DNA from: UBA1724 sp963632245 | GTDB lineage: Bacteria; Verrucomicrobiota; Lentisphaeria; Oligosphaerales; Oligosphaeraceae | NCBI GenBank assembly: GCA_963632245.1 | Contig: CAVGTF010000047.1 | Coordinates: 1-15,069 of the forward strand | Direction: 5' to 3' | Length of the DNA stretch: 15,069 nt | Part shown: positions 1 to 6,660 of the stretch, one piece after another | How the letters are laid out: each line of letters begins with the position of its first letter | Numbering within the stretch: the stretch's first letter is position 1 | Notes under the pieces: model-generated | The model's input: the letters and a program-made list of their open reading frames with translations, nothing else | The model's database searches: none | Told to the model about the DNA's origin: nothing | Program-made: the position numbers and the translations under genes

Positions 1-116
1 CAGGGTTTTTCTACCTGTTTTCCCACCGTGGGGCTTTTTGAGAGCCTCCTCTAATCACTAATTGCTAAGTACTTACGGTGCATCGCGCGCCGTGGTGGGC
101 GTGGAAGCATGGGATT

Positions 117-893
117 TTATCGAATTCGGAAGAATCGTTTGGCGTTATTTGTGGTGAGGGTGGCGACTTCTTCCAGGGGGAGGTTTCGTTCTTCGGCGAT
201 TCGTTGTGCGATGATGGGGATGTATTTCGAGGCGTTGGGTGTCCCGCGGTGTGGAACGGGTGCCAGGTATGGTGCATCGGTTTCCAGGAGGAGTCGGTCG
301 AGGGGGACCAGTCTCAGGGTTTCGCGGATATTCTCGGCCTTCTTGAAGGTGACCATACCGTTGTAGGAGAAGCAGGCGTTGTGGGTGAGCCACTGTTCCA
401 TTTCCTGGGGGCCATCGGCGAAGCTATGGACCTGTATGGGGTGTTCTTTCGGGAGGAATTCCTCCACGATGGGGAAGCACTCCTGGAATGCCTCTCGGCA
501 GTGTATGACCACGGGGAGGTCCTTTTCGCGGGCCAGCAGGAGCATCTTTCGGAAGCAGTCCTTTTGTTGGTCCAGAGTGGTCTCCGTGTAGTGTGCGTCC
601 AGGCCGATTTCTCCGACGGCGATCACGCCGGGGTGGTCGCACCACTCCGACAGCATCGCCATCTGCGCGTCGTCGCCGGAAAAATTGGCGCAGCATTCCG
701 GGTGAATGCCCACGCTGGTATAAATTCCGGGGTGTGCCGCGACGACCTCCAGGTAGTGTGGCATATCCGCCAGACAGGTCCCTGCCAAGAGCAGGTGTGT
801 GACCCCGGCCTGGCGGGCCTCCTGGAGGATGGTTTCCTGTTCCTCCGGCGTGGATTCGTCGGGGAAATGGGTATGCGTATCGAAGAATTCCAT
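117..893 (-). CDS. tatD: TatD family metal-dependent deoxyribonuclease
   Basis: Metal-dependent hydrolase of the TatD family (TIM-barrel amidohydrolase fold). Known members are cytosolic 3'-5' DNA exonucleases linked to DNA repair and turnover. The 258 aa are full length for the family (about 255-265). The metal-site residues are visible in order: H7 and H9 in DTHTHF, E95 in GEIGLD, H131 in VIHC, H156 in VHSF and D206 in ETDAPYL, followed by the family's PHRG-x-x-N signature near residue 215. The start follows from the DTHTHF motif lying four residues in. There is no obvious Shine-Dalgarno sequence. The gene is divergent from the small cysteine protein gene, with 47 nt between the starts. The exact substrate cannot be told from sequence; other TatD-like hydrolases share the motif set. 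Confidence 0.93.
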   Translation of the reverse strand: MEFFDTHTHFPDESTPEEQETILQEARQAGVTHLLLAGTCLADMPHYLEVVAAHPGIYTSVGIHPECCANFSGDDAQMAMLSEWCDHPGVIAVGEIGLDAHYTETTLDQQKDCFRKMLLLAREKDLPVVIHCREAFQECFPIVEEFLPKEHPIQVHSFADGPQEMEQWLTHNACFSYNGMVTFKKAENIRETLRLVPLDRLLLETDAPYLAPVPHRGTPNASKYIPIIAQRIAEERNLPLEEVATLTTNNAKRFFRIR

Positions 894-940
894 GGTTCTA
901 GCGGAAGCGGGATCGTGTCAGTCAATAGGAGAGATCAATC

Positions 941-1267
941 ATGAGCGAGGCAGGAAAGTACTTCACTTTGCCGGGGCATCCCTACAACTGTGCGCAATCG
1001 GTGGCATTGGGTGCCAATCGGCCGATTTTGGCGGAGGAGTTGCGGAGTTGTGGCGGCGGCCGTGCGCCGGAGGGCATCTGTGGTGCCTTGCATGCCGCGT
1101 TGCTGTTGGCGCCGGAGGAGCGCCGTGAGGAGATCCGTGGGGCCTTCCGGGAGCGCGCGGGTGCCTTGACCTGCCGGGAGATCAAGGGCGAGTCGAAGAC
1201 GCCCTGCCTTGCCTGCGTGGAACTGGCTTCCGAGCTTTTGGAGAAGAGCCGCGCAGAGGGGAAATAG
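941..1267 (+). CDS. C_GCAxxG_C_C family-like small cysteine protein
   Basis: A 108-aa soluble protein with the spaced-cysteine pattern of the C_GCAxxG_C_C family (possible redox or metal-binding proteins, function not established). Visible elements are N-C-A-Q at 16-19, a glycine-rich segment from C38 (CGGGRAPEG) leading to CGAL at 47-50, C78 in TCREIKG, and a C89-x-x-C92 pair near the C-terminus. It lacks a signal peptide and membrane segments, so it is probably cytosolic. The start is supported by AGGAG at 928-932, 8 nt before the ATG. It is shorter than most family members that I know of. Codons end mainly in G (TTG, GCG, GAG), as in other plus-strand genes here except those at 9.2-11.7 kb. 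It is convergent with the dCMP deaminase gene. Family assignment is by motif only. Confidence 0.72.
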   Translation: MSEAGKYFTLPGHPYNCAQSVALGANRPILAEELRSCGGGRAPEGICGALHAALLLAPEERREEIRGAFRERAGALTCREIKGESKTPCLACVELASELLEKSRAEGK

Positions 1268-1296
1268 CTGTTTGTTCTCTGGCGGGGGGAGGGGGG

Positions 1297-1845
1297 TTAT
1301 TTGTGTTCTTCCTCGTCCTGGAAGGGCTTTGCGGAGGGATAGTTCTTCAGGTCATAGTGTATGACGGGCTCCGGCATGGGGAGTCGGCAGAGTTCCACGT
1401 GGCATTCCTGGAAGAAGTGTTCTGCCAGGGAATCGTGGTAGCTGGAGAAGACGACCACCCGGACCACTCCCACGGCGATGAGTGCCTTTGCGCAGGAGGT
1501 GCAGGGGAGATTGGTCACGTATGCGGTGGCGCCCTCCAGTGCCATGCCGTGCCGTGCGGCCTGGCAGATGGCGTTGATTTCGGCGTGGTTGGTGCGCACG
1601 CAGTGGTTGTCCACCACCAGGCATCCGTCGTCGTAGCAGTGTGCGGTGCCGGGGAGGGATCCGTTGTATCCTGTGGAGAGCACGTGGTGGTCTTTGACCA
1701 GCACGCAGCCGCAGTGCATTCTGGGGCAGGTGGCGCGTTCGCTAGCCAGCATAGCGAGCTTCATGAAGTAGTCATCCCACTTTGGGCGGTAGGAGGGCGT
1801 TCCCTGGGGCGGTTTGACGATGAGCGGGATGGGCTGCTGGGGCAT
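1297..1845 (-). CDS. dCMP deaminase (ComEB-like cytidine deaminase family)
   Basis: Zinc-dependent deaminase that should convert dCMP to dUMP for thymidylate synthesis in the cytosol. I use the ATG at 1843-1845 (182 aa), which has AGGA about 9 nt upstream; an in-frame ATG at 1974 would add 43 low-complexity proline-rich residues and looks spurious. Zinc and catalytic motifs are H87-A-E89 and P114-C-T-S-C118. The flanking sequence also fits ComE-type dCMP deaminases: W23-D-D-Y-F near the N-terminus, TGYNGSLPGTAHC at 58-70, then D-D-G-C. Several further cysteines (C40, C45, C47, C70, C75, C82) could bind a second, structural metal; this is inference. It is the last minus-strand gene of the Kdo/Lpt block, 141 nt after hpf and behind a possible terminator, so it may be transcribed separately. 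The acidic C-terminus (QDEEEHK) is unremarkable. Confidence 0.88.
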   Translation of the reverse strand: MPQQPIPLIVKPPQGTPSYRPKWDDYFMKLAMLASERATCPRMHCGCVLVKDHHVLSTGYNGSLPGTAHCYDDGCLVVDNHCVRTNHAEINAICQAARHGMALEGATAYVTNLPCTSCAKALIAVGVVRVVVFSSYHDSLAEHFFQECHVELCRLPMPEPVIHYDLKNYPSAKPFQDEEEHK

Positions 1846-1884
1846 GGCTGGCGTCCTGTGGAGTGGGGGAGGTGGTAAGAGGGC

Positions 1885-1908
1885 AAAAATCCCCGCCCGC
1901 CGGAGGGG
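1885..1908 (-). terminator. possible rho-independent terminator after hpf
   Basis: Read on the minus strand, a GC-rich segment with CCCC and GGGG arms (plus-strand 1891-1908) is followed by ATTTTTG, a five-T run at plus-strand 1885-1889. It lies about 80 nt past the hpf stop and just before the dCMP deaminase start, where a terminator or attenuator would make sense. The stem is imperfect, so this is tentative. Confidence 0.35.
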
Positions 1909-1986
1909 TGAGGGTTCTCCGGGGAGCGGGGTGTTTGTGGGGGAACCGCGGGGAGGTATTTTAGATTCCCCCACGGATGGTTTTAT

Positions 1987-2364
1987 CTAGTGGAAGATCT
2001 CCTCGTCGTCGGCGCCGTCTTCCATCAGATCTGCGCTAGCCCAGATCTTTTCCTTGAGGGCGGGGTTTCCGGTGACGGAGCGATCCTGGATCTTGGTCAG
2101 ATACCGGCGCATTTGCTTATCCAGCTTGTCGTAGACTGCGGCGATGGCGGCGGGGGTGGTATCGGCCTTTGCGGAGGCGTTGAGGTTCACGTTGTTGCCA
2201 TTGAGGAGTGCCTCGCAGCTCTTCAGTCCGCGCTCGCTGCCCAGGACCATACGGAGGGAGGAGAGCTTGACGTAGTCGCCGGAAAGTTTGTCTGCCAGTT
2301 TCTGGGCGAGGGCGCGGTCTTCATCCGCGATTTCCAGATGTTTTCCAGTGAGAATAAGTTCCAT
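1987..2364 (-). CDS. hpf: ribosome hibernation promoting factor, short HPF/RaiA-type
   Basis: A 125-aa member of the HPF/RaiA (sigma-54 modulation protein) family, which binds the 30S subunit and inactivates or dimerises ribosomes in stationary phase. The body matches the family: an N-terminal strand (MELILTGKHLEI), a helix (DRALAQKLADKL), and the D-K-L-D-K-Q-M-R-R-Y-L helix at 80-90. It is the short type, without the C-terminal dimerisation domain of long HPFs, and ends in an acidic tail (DGADDEEIF). The reading frame is open far upstream through the lptB gene in another frame. The true start is set by a near-perfect AAGGAGGT 10 nt before the ATG at 2364. In many gammaproteobacteria hpf follows lptB and rpoN; here it follows lptB without rpoN, which supports the call. 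Confidence 0.88.
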   Translation of the reverse strand: MELILTGKHLEIADEDRALAQKLADKLSGDYVKLSSLRMVLGSERGLKSCEALLNGNNVNLNASAKADTTPAAIAAVYDKLDKQMRRYLTKIQDRSVTGNPALKEKIWASADLMEDGADDEEIFH

Positions 2365-2569
2365 GGATATTGCAACCTCCTTGGTCGGAACTGCGGTGAG
2401 GACGGAGGGATGCGAGCCGCCATTTGGGTGGCTCTTCCGTCTGTGGAAGGGGAAAGTCGTGCGAGGCGTTTTGTGGTGCCTGTCGCGTATGGTGGAAATG
2501 ACCTGTGCGGTGGCGGGGATGTTCCCGCCGAAAGCGCTGATTTCTCCGGTTTCTTTTGCGGAGTCTTTT
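2365..2569 (-). other. lptB-hpf spacer with two hairpins
   Basis: A 205-nt untranslated spacer inside an otherwise tight gene block. It holds a perfect 6-bp GC stem (GGCGGG 2512-2517 with CCCGCC 2524-2529) and a second stem (2414-2421 with 2427-2434, GAGCC-type arms, one mismatch on the minus strand and a G-U pair on the plus strand) about 50 nt upstream of the hpf start. Neither is followed by a T run, so they are not classic terminators. The spacer probably carries an hpf promoter or a processed or structured leader; I could not pick a convincing -35/-10 pair. Confidence 0.35.
2375..2382 (-). promoter_or_regulatory. strong ribosome binding site of hpf
   Basis: AAGGAGGT on the minus strand, 10 nt before the hpf ATG. 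It is among the strongest Shine-Dalgarno sequences in the window and decides the hpf start inside a much longer open frame. Confidence 0.8.
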
Positions 2570-3316
2570 TTATGCGGGATTGAAGGAGGGTCCCAGGTAG
2601 ACCTTCTGGGCCTTTTCGTCGTGGACCAGTGCGTCGCCGGTGCCGGAGAAGAGGATTTCGCCGGAGCAGATAAGGTAAGCGCGGTCCACGATTGCGAGGG
2701 TCTCGCGGACATTATGGTCGGTGATGAGGATTCCCAGTCCGCGGTCGCGGAGGGTAGCGATGATCTTCTGGACCTCGAAGACGTTCTTGGGATCCACGCC
2801 GCCGAAGGGCTCGTCGAGCATGAGGAAATCGGGTGAGGTGGCCATGGCGCGGGTGATTTCCAGTCGTCGGCGTTCGCCTCCGGAGAGCGTGAGTGCCTTC
2901 TGGTCGGCCAGGTGCGTGAGCTGCAGCTCCTCCAGGAGTTCCTCCAGGCGCTCCTTGCGTTGCGCGGCAGTGAGATCCAGCGTTTGGAGGACCGCCTCCA
3001 CATTTTCGCGGACGGTGAGTCTTCGGAAGATGGAGGGCTCCTGCGCCAGGTATCCCATGCCTAGTCGGGCGCGCTTATACATGGGGAGCCGGGAGACATC
3101 CTCGCCGCGGAAGCGGATGGTTCCGCCGTCTGGGGGGATCATTCCCACGATCATGTAGAAGCTGGTGGTCTTTCCGGCGCCATTGGGGCCCAGGAGTCCC
3201 ACGACCTCGCCGGGCTTCACCTCCAGGGAGACATCCTGGACCACGCTTCTGCCGGAATAGACCTTCCGGAGATGCTCCGCCTGCAGCAGCGGCGTTTCGT
3301 TGGTGGCGTTTGGCAT
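2570..3316 (-). CDS. lptB: LPS export ABC transporter ATPase LptB
   Basis: Cytoplasmic ATPase of the LptB2FGC complex, which extracts LPS from the inner membrane and drives it along the Lpt bridge. The 248 aa match the usual LptB length (about 240). Motifs in order: Walker A GPNGAGKTT at 43-51, Q-loop Q92, ABC signature LSGGERRR at 144-151, Walker B FLMLDEP at 164-170, and the switch histidine H191 in ITDHNVRE. FGGVDPKN after Walker B and YLICSGEILFSGT near the C-terminus are typical of LptB rather than other ABC ATPases. The ATG has AGGA 7 nt upstream, and the gene begins 15 nt after lptA. The permeases LptF and LptG are not in the window. Confidence 0.96.
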   Translation of the reverse strand: MPNATNETPLLQAEHLRKVYSGRSVVQDVSLEVKPGEVVGLLGPNGAGKTTSFYMIVGMIPPDGGTIRFRGEDVSRLPMYKRARLGMGYLAQEPSIFRRLTVRENVEAVLQTLDLTAAQRKERLEELLEELQLTHLADQKALTLSGGERRRLEITRAMATSPDFLMLDEPFGGVDPKNVFEVQKIIATLRDRGLGILITDHNVRETLAIVDRAYLICSGEILFSGTGDALVHDEKAQKVYLGPSFNPA

Positions 3317-3331
3317 GGCGGCGTCCTTCCT

Positions 3332-3946
3332 TTATTCCTTGGCGGCGGGGGAGAGCAATTGTGCGGGATCCGCGGCGGCGGGGGAGGACTCCACGGGGAG
3401 CGTGAGGACGGCGCGTGCGGCCTGGAAGCGGTTTCCCTTCAGGTCGTAGGTGATCCGTGAGGACGTGAGGACCCGTCCGTCTGCCAGGACCGTGCAGTCG
3501 CCTTCCAGGATGATGGCGCTGCCGCCGGCAAGATCCCAGAGTCCCTGGTCGCCGGTGGCGCTCTTGCCGTCGGGCGTGTGGATGCGCACCTTTCCGAAGG
3601 CCTGGATCTTCTGGGGGCGGCTGGAGCCCTCTTCGGCTTCGGGGAAGAGCACCGTCATGCGGTCGGCATTGAGGATGACCCGCACGTCGTCTCCCTGGAC
3701 CTGTTTCTTGAATTGTTCGAGGGTCTCGCCCTGGGGGGTGAAGACCACTTCCACATTGCCTTCCAGGCTGGCGGTCTTCCGCAGGACGAATTCCATGCGG
3801 TCGGCGGCGATGGTGACGGTTCCGGAGACGGGGGTATTGGAGGTTGTCTCGGCGTCTGTGGGGGTCTCCTGTGCCTTTAGGCTGGCGGGGAGTGCCAGTG
3901 TCAGGAGGAGGAGGAGTATAAGGGATGCGAGGGGGCTTCTCGTCAT
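3332..3946 (-). CDS. lptA: LPS export periplasmic protein LptA (OstA-like)
   Basis: Periplasmic bridge protein of LPS transport. The 204-aa product begins with a signal peptide (M-T-R, then a leucine-rich core SLILLLLLTLALPASLKA with likely cleavage after A-x-A/Q). An OstA-like beta-jellyroll follows: VTIAADRMEF, a long insert with a second ADRM (ILNADRMTVLF), then TPDGKSATGDQGLWDL, AIILEGDCTVLADGRVLTSSRITYDL and a final strand. The ADRM and DGR...S.ITYDL pieces are typical of LptA/OstA repeats. The start was placed at the ATG before the signal peptide; a longer frame exists upstream but has no signal sequence at its front and overlaps lptC. No Shine-Dalgarno sequence is evident. It lies between lptC (13-nt gap) and lptB (15-nt gap), which strongly supports the role. 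Confidence 0.88.
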   Translation of the reverse strand: MTRSPLASLILLLLLTLALPASLKAQETPTDAETTSNTPVSGTVTIAADRMEFVLRKTASLEGNVEVVFTPQGETLEQFKKQVQGDDVRVILNADRMTVLFPEAEEGSSRPQKIQAFGKVRIHTPDGKSATGDQGLWDLAGGSAIILEGDCTVLADGRVLTSSRITYDLKGNRFQAARAVLTLPVESSPAAADPAQLLSPAAKE

Positions 3947-3959
3947 GGGGGTCGTGGGG

Positions 3960-4466
3960 CTATTGGGAGAGTGTTGTGTCTCCGTGAGGGGAGGTATTTC
4001 GTGCGTCCTGGAGTGCGTGGAGGGGGAAGGAGACGCGTGCCATTTCGCGGAGGACGAGTCGTGGCGGCGTCTCGCGGGAATCCAGGTAGAAGTCGAAGCC
4101 GATTCCGGAGATCTGCAGTCCATCGTGTCCCTGGAATCGGATGGGGCCATTTCCGCGGACCTGCTGGAGCTGGTGGTCGTAGGAGCACTGTGGGCTTTCC
4201 AGGGTATAGTCGCCCAGTCCGCCGGGCTGTCCCTGGAGGCTCATGCGGAAGCCCTCCAGGAGATAGAGCGGCGTCTGGATCTTCGCCTTGTCGCCCTGGA
4301 TGCGCCAGCGGACCTCCTCGGTGGATTTTCCGTGGTCCAGGAGGAATGCGCCGTTGGTCTGGAAGCCATTGAGCTCCACCTGGTCCAGGTTCTCCAGCCC
4401 CATGGGGGCGGCGGAGAGGCTTGCGGTGGCCGCGGTCAGCAGAATGAATATAGCGAGGGCTTTCAA
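3960..4466 (-). CDS. lptC: LptC-like LPS export protein, TTG start
   Basis: Probable LptC, the inner-membrane-anchored periplasmic protein that receives LPS from LptB2FG and passes it to LptA. With the TTG at 4464-4466 the product is 168 aa and begins with a membrane anchor or signal segment (KALAIFILLTAATASLSA). The TTG overlaps the kdsC stop as TTGA, giving a 4-nt translational coupling; no ATG lies between this point and the end of the hydrophobic segment. The remainder is beta-rich (VRWRIQGDKAKI, LYLLEGFRMSL, GDYTLESPQCSYD, ISGIGFDFYLD), in keeping with the OstA-like fold. Sequence similarity to classic LptC is weak by eye, so the name rests mainly on its place between kdsC and lptA, the same order as in E. 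coli. It could also be described as an OstA-like or DUF1239-type protein. Confidence 0.75.
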   Translation of the reverse strand: MKALAIFILLTAATASLSAAPMGLENLDQVELNGFQTNGAFLLDHGKSTEEVRWRIQGDKAKIQTPLYLLEGFRMSLQGQPGGLGDYTLESPQCSYDHQLQQVRGNGPIRFQGHDGLQISGIGFDFYLDSRETPPRLVLREMARVSFPLHALQDARNTSPHGDTTLSQ

Positions 4467-5053
4467 GGCAGTTCGGGTGCTGGACCGTGTCCGGGGATAT
4501 GATAGTGCTGCAGTTGCTCTTCCCAGCGGCCCTGGAGTTTCAGGAGCCATTCGGCGATTTCGCGGACGGCGCCCTGTCCTCCCAGGGCAGTGGTCTGCAG
4601 GTCGGCGGCGGGAAGGACCTCCGGGGAGGCATCGCCCACGGCGACGCCCACGCCGGCGGCGGACATCGCCCAGCCGTCAATGAGGTCATCGCCCACGAAG
4701 AGGCACTGCTCCAGGGAGAGCTTCCGTTCCTGTGCCACGTGGTAGAGACTCTGGGTCTTGTTCCAGCACTCCTCCACCAGGAAATCCAGCTTCAGCTCTG
4801 CGGCGCGGGTCTGGTTTGCGCGGCTGCGTCGTCCGGAGATTGCGCCCACTAGGAATCCTGCGCGTCGGAGCATGGTGATACCGGAACCATCGCGGACATG
4901 GAAGAACTTGATTTCGTCGGGGGTGCCGGTGTATCCGATGCGTCCGTCGGTGAGGACGCCATCGATGTCCATGGCCACCAGTCGGATTTTCCGGGCGGCG
5001 TCTTCAGGGGTGATGCCGGCCTTTTGGAATTTGAGGGTGGAGAGGGTCTTCAT
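4463..5053 (-). CDS. kdsC: 3-deoxy-manno-octulosonate-8-phosphate phosphatase KdsC
   Basis: HAD-superfamily C0-type phosphatase that removes phosphate from Kdo-8-P to give Kdo. The 196 aa fit KdsC (about 180-190). Catalytic motif I is D29-x-D31 in AMDIDGVLTDG, motif II is S73-G-R in AISGRRS, and motif IV is G-D122-D123 in FVGDDLIDG; the HVRDGSGI segment at 52-59 is the KdsC hallmark for substrate and tetramer contacts. The N-terminus carries about 20 residues before the core strand. Its ATG overlaps the kdsA stop (ATGA at 5050-5053), and its stop overlaps the lptC TTG. Position between kdsA and lptC confirms the pathway role. Confidence 0.95.
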   Translation of the reverse strand: MKTLSTLKFQKAGITPEDAARKIRLVAMDIDGVLTDGRIGYTGTPDEIKFFHVRDGSGITMLRRAGFLVGAISGRRSRANQTRAAELKLDFLVEECWNKTQSLYHVAQERKLSLEQCLFVGDDLIDGWAMSAAGVGVAVGDASPEVLPAADLQTTALGGQGAVREIAEWLLKLQGRWEEQLQHYHIPGHGPAPELP

Positions 5054-5880
5054 GGGCAGATGGCGTGGATTTCCTTCATGATGGCGAGCAGGTCCTTCAG
5101 GTCGGAGAGCCGCAGTGAGTTCGCGCCATCGGAGAGTGCCTCTTCGGGGCGGGGGTGAGTCTCCAGGAAGAGTCCGTCAATGCCCACGGCGCAGGCGGCG
5201 CGTGCGAGGACGGGGACGAATTCGCGGTTTCCGCCGGAGCAGGTGCCATTTCCGCCGGGCAGTTGCACGGAGTGTGTGGCATCGAAGACCACGGGGCATC
5301 CCAGGGAGCGCATGACGGCCAGTCCGCGCATATCCACCACCAGATTGTGGTATCCGAAGGTAGTGCCGCGGTCGGTGAGCAGGATGCGGGGATTTCCGGA
5401 GGCCTCCAGCTTTCCTACCACGCCGCGCATGTCTTCCGGCGCCAGGAATTGTCCTTTCTTCACATTGACGGGCTTTCCGGTGGCGGCGGCGGCGGCCAGA
5501 AGATCGGTCTGGCGACAGAGGAATGCGGGGATCTGGAGCATATCCACCACCTTTGCGGCCTCGGCGCACTGCGCGGGTTCGTGGACATCGGTGATGACGG
5601 GCACCTGGAATTCCTCGCGGATTTTCCGGAGGATTTCCAGTCCGGCGGCCATTCCGGGGCCACGGAAGGAGTTGATGCTGGTGCGGTTCGCCTTGTCGAA
5701 GGATGCCTTGAAGACGTATGGCAGATCCAGGGAGCGGCAGGCCTCCAGGGCGGTGCCGGCGATTTCCCGGCAGACCTCCAGGGATTCTGCCACGCAGGGG
5801 CCGGCGATGACCAGCAGGGGATTTCCGGGTCCCACGGGGAGTCCGTTGGGGAGGATGGAGAAGGAAGCGAGGTGTGTCAT
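5050..5880 (-). CDS. kdsA: 3-deoxy-8-phosphooctulonate synthase KdsA (metal-type residues)
   Basis: Condenses arabinose-5-phosphate with phosphoenolpyruvate to Kdo-8-phosphate, the first committed step to Kdo, in the cytosol. The 276 aa are full length. Family motifs: AGPCVAES at 26-33, FKASFDKANRTS at 57-68, CRQTDLL, VNVKKGQFLAPEDM at 138-151, RGTTFGYHNL and VFDATHSVQLPGG. The four residues expected for the metal-dependent class are all present: C29, H203, E240 and D251 (in LSDGANS). The E. coli-type enzyme has Asn in place of the first Cys, so this one is probably metal-dependent (inference). The ATG lacks a clear Shine-Dalgarno sequence and lies 42 nt after kdsB; the stop overlaps kdsC by 4 nt. 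Confidence 0.96.
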   Translation of the reverse strand: MTHLASFSILPNGLPVGPGNPLLVIAGPCVAESLEVCREIAGTALEACRSLDLPYVFKASFDKANRTSINSFRGPGMAAGLEILRKIREEFQVPVITDVHEPAQCAEAAKVVDMLQIPAFLCRQTDLLAAAAATGKPVNVKKGQFLAPEDMRGVVGKLEASGNPRILLTDRGTTFGYHNLVVDMRGLAVMRSLGCPVVFDATHSVQLPGGNGTCSGGNREFVPVLARAACAVGIDGLFLETHPRPEEALSDGANSLRLSDLKDLLAIMKEIHAICP

Positions 5881-5922
5881 TGGGGATAGGAAAGGGTGTG
5901 GGATTTGCGGGGCGTTTCCTGG

Positions 5923-6660
5923 CTAGAGGAGTCCCTTCGCTTTCACGAGCTCCTCCACGCGCTGGATGTCCTCGGGCACATCCACGTCGGCGGACTGCTC
6001 ACGGGTGGTCAGCACGCAGATCTTCGCGCCATTTTCCAGGGCGCGCAGCTGTTCCAGCTTTTCGCAGGCCTCCAGGGTGCCGGTAGGCCAGGAGACGAAC
6101 TTCTGGAGGAATTCGCGGCGGTATGCGTAGAGTCCCCAGTGGAGGAGGGGTTCCGCGGGGGTGCCGCCCACTCTCTGGAAGGGGATGGGAGCGCGGGAAA
6201 AATATAGCGCAAGATTGCGCGTGTCCACGACTACCTTCACTGCGTTGGGATCGGCGGGATCCCGTCCGGTGACGCTGAAGGGGACCGCTACGGTGCCCAT
6301 GTCGGCGCCGGATTCCTGCATCTGTTGCACCAGCTGGTGGAGGACGGTGGCGGGGATGAGTGGCTCGTCGCCCTGCACATTCACGATGAGGTCCGCGTCG
6401 CGTCCCTGGATGGCCTCCCAGATGCGGTCGCTACCGCTTCGGCAGTCGGGGCTGGTCATGACGGCGATGCCGCCGAAGGCCTCCACGGCGGAGCGGATGC
6501 GTTCATCATCGGTAGCCACCAGGACCTCCTGGAAATCTGCGCATTTCTGGGTGGATTCGTAGGTCCACTGGATCATGGGCTTTCCGGCGATGAGTGCCAG
6601 GGGCTTAGCGGGGAAGCGTGTGCTGCCGTAGCGAGCGGGGATGACGGCGATGGTCTTCAT
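5923..6660 (-). CDS. kdsB: CMP-Kdo synthetase KdsB
   Basis: 3-deoxy-manno-octulosonate cytidylyltransferase: activates Kdo with CTP to CMP-Kdo, the donor for lipid A glycosylation. The 245 aa are typical (about 250). Visible signatures are PARYGSTRFPAKPL at 8-21 (nucleotide-binding loop), SGSDR at 75-79, NVQGDEPLI at 94-102 (metal and CTP site), ALYFSRAPIPF at 151-161, HWGLYAYRR, and VDVPEDI near the end. The start ATG overlaps the stop of the upstream FAD oxidoreductase gene (ATGA, 6657-6660), so the two are translationally coupled. It precedes kdsA by 42 nt and completes the Kdo set here except for the arabinose-5-phosphate isomerase (KdsD) and the Kdo transferase. Confidence 0.97.
   Translation of the reverse strand: MKTIAVIPARYGSTRFPAKPLALIAGKPMIQWTYESTQKCADFQEVLVATDDERIRSAVEAFGGIAVMTSPDCRSGSDRIWEAIQGRDADLIVNVQGDEPLIPATVLHQLVQQMQESGADMGTVAVPFSVTGRDPADPNAVKVVVDTRNLALYFSRAPIPFQRVGGTPAEPLLHWGLYAYRREFLQKFVSWPTGTLEACEKLEQLRALENGAKICVLTTREQSADVDVPEDIQRVEELVKAKGLL

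Noticed and set aside
20..40. CCCACCGTGGG followed by GCTTTTT as terminator of a gene left of the window
   Set aside because: The stem is only four base pairs and no gene upstream can be seen.
66..75. Perfect 10-bp palindrome TAAGTACTTA near the left end
   Set aside because: Single short palindrome with no promoter or second copy beside it; not enough to call an operator.
78..944. 288-aa plus-strand open frame over the TatD gene
   Set aside because: Antisense shadow of a clear TatD gene in GC-rich DNA; its translation has no family features.
2365..3003. Extension of the hpf frame upstream to give a 338-aa protein
   Set aside because: The added part is the lptB gene and spacer read in another frame; it is basic, serine- and proline-rich, and the strong Shine-Dalgarno sequence fixes the start at 2364.
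3450..4502. 350-aa plus-strand open frame opposite lptC and lptA
   Set aside because: Shadow of lptA and lptC; no domain features and no ribosome binding site.
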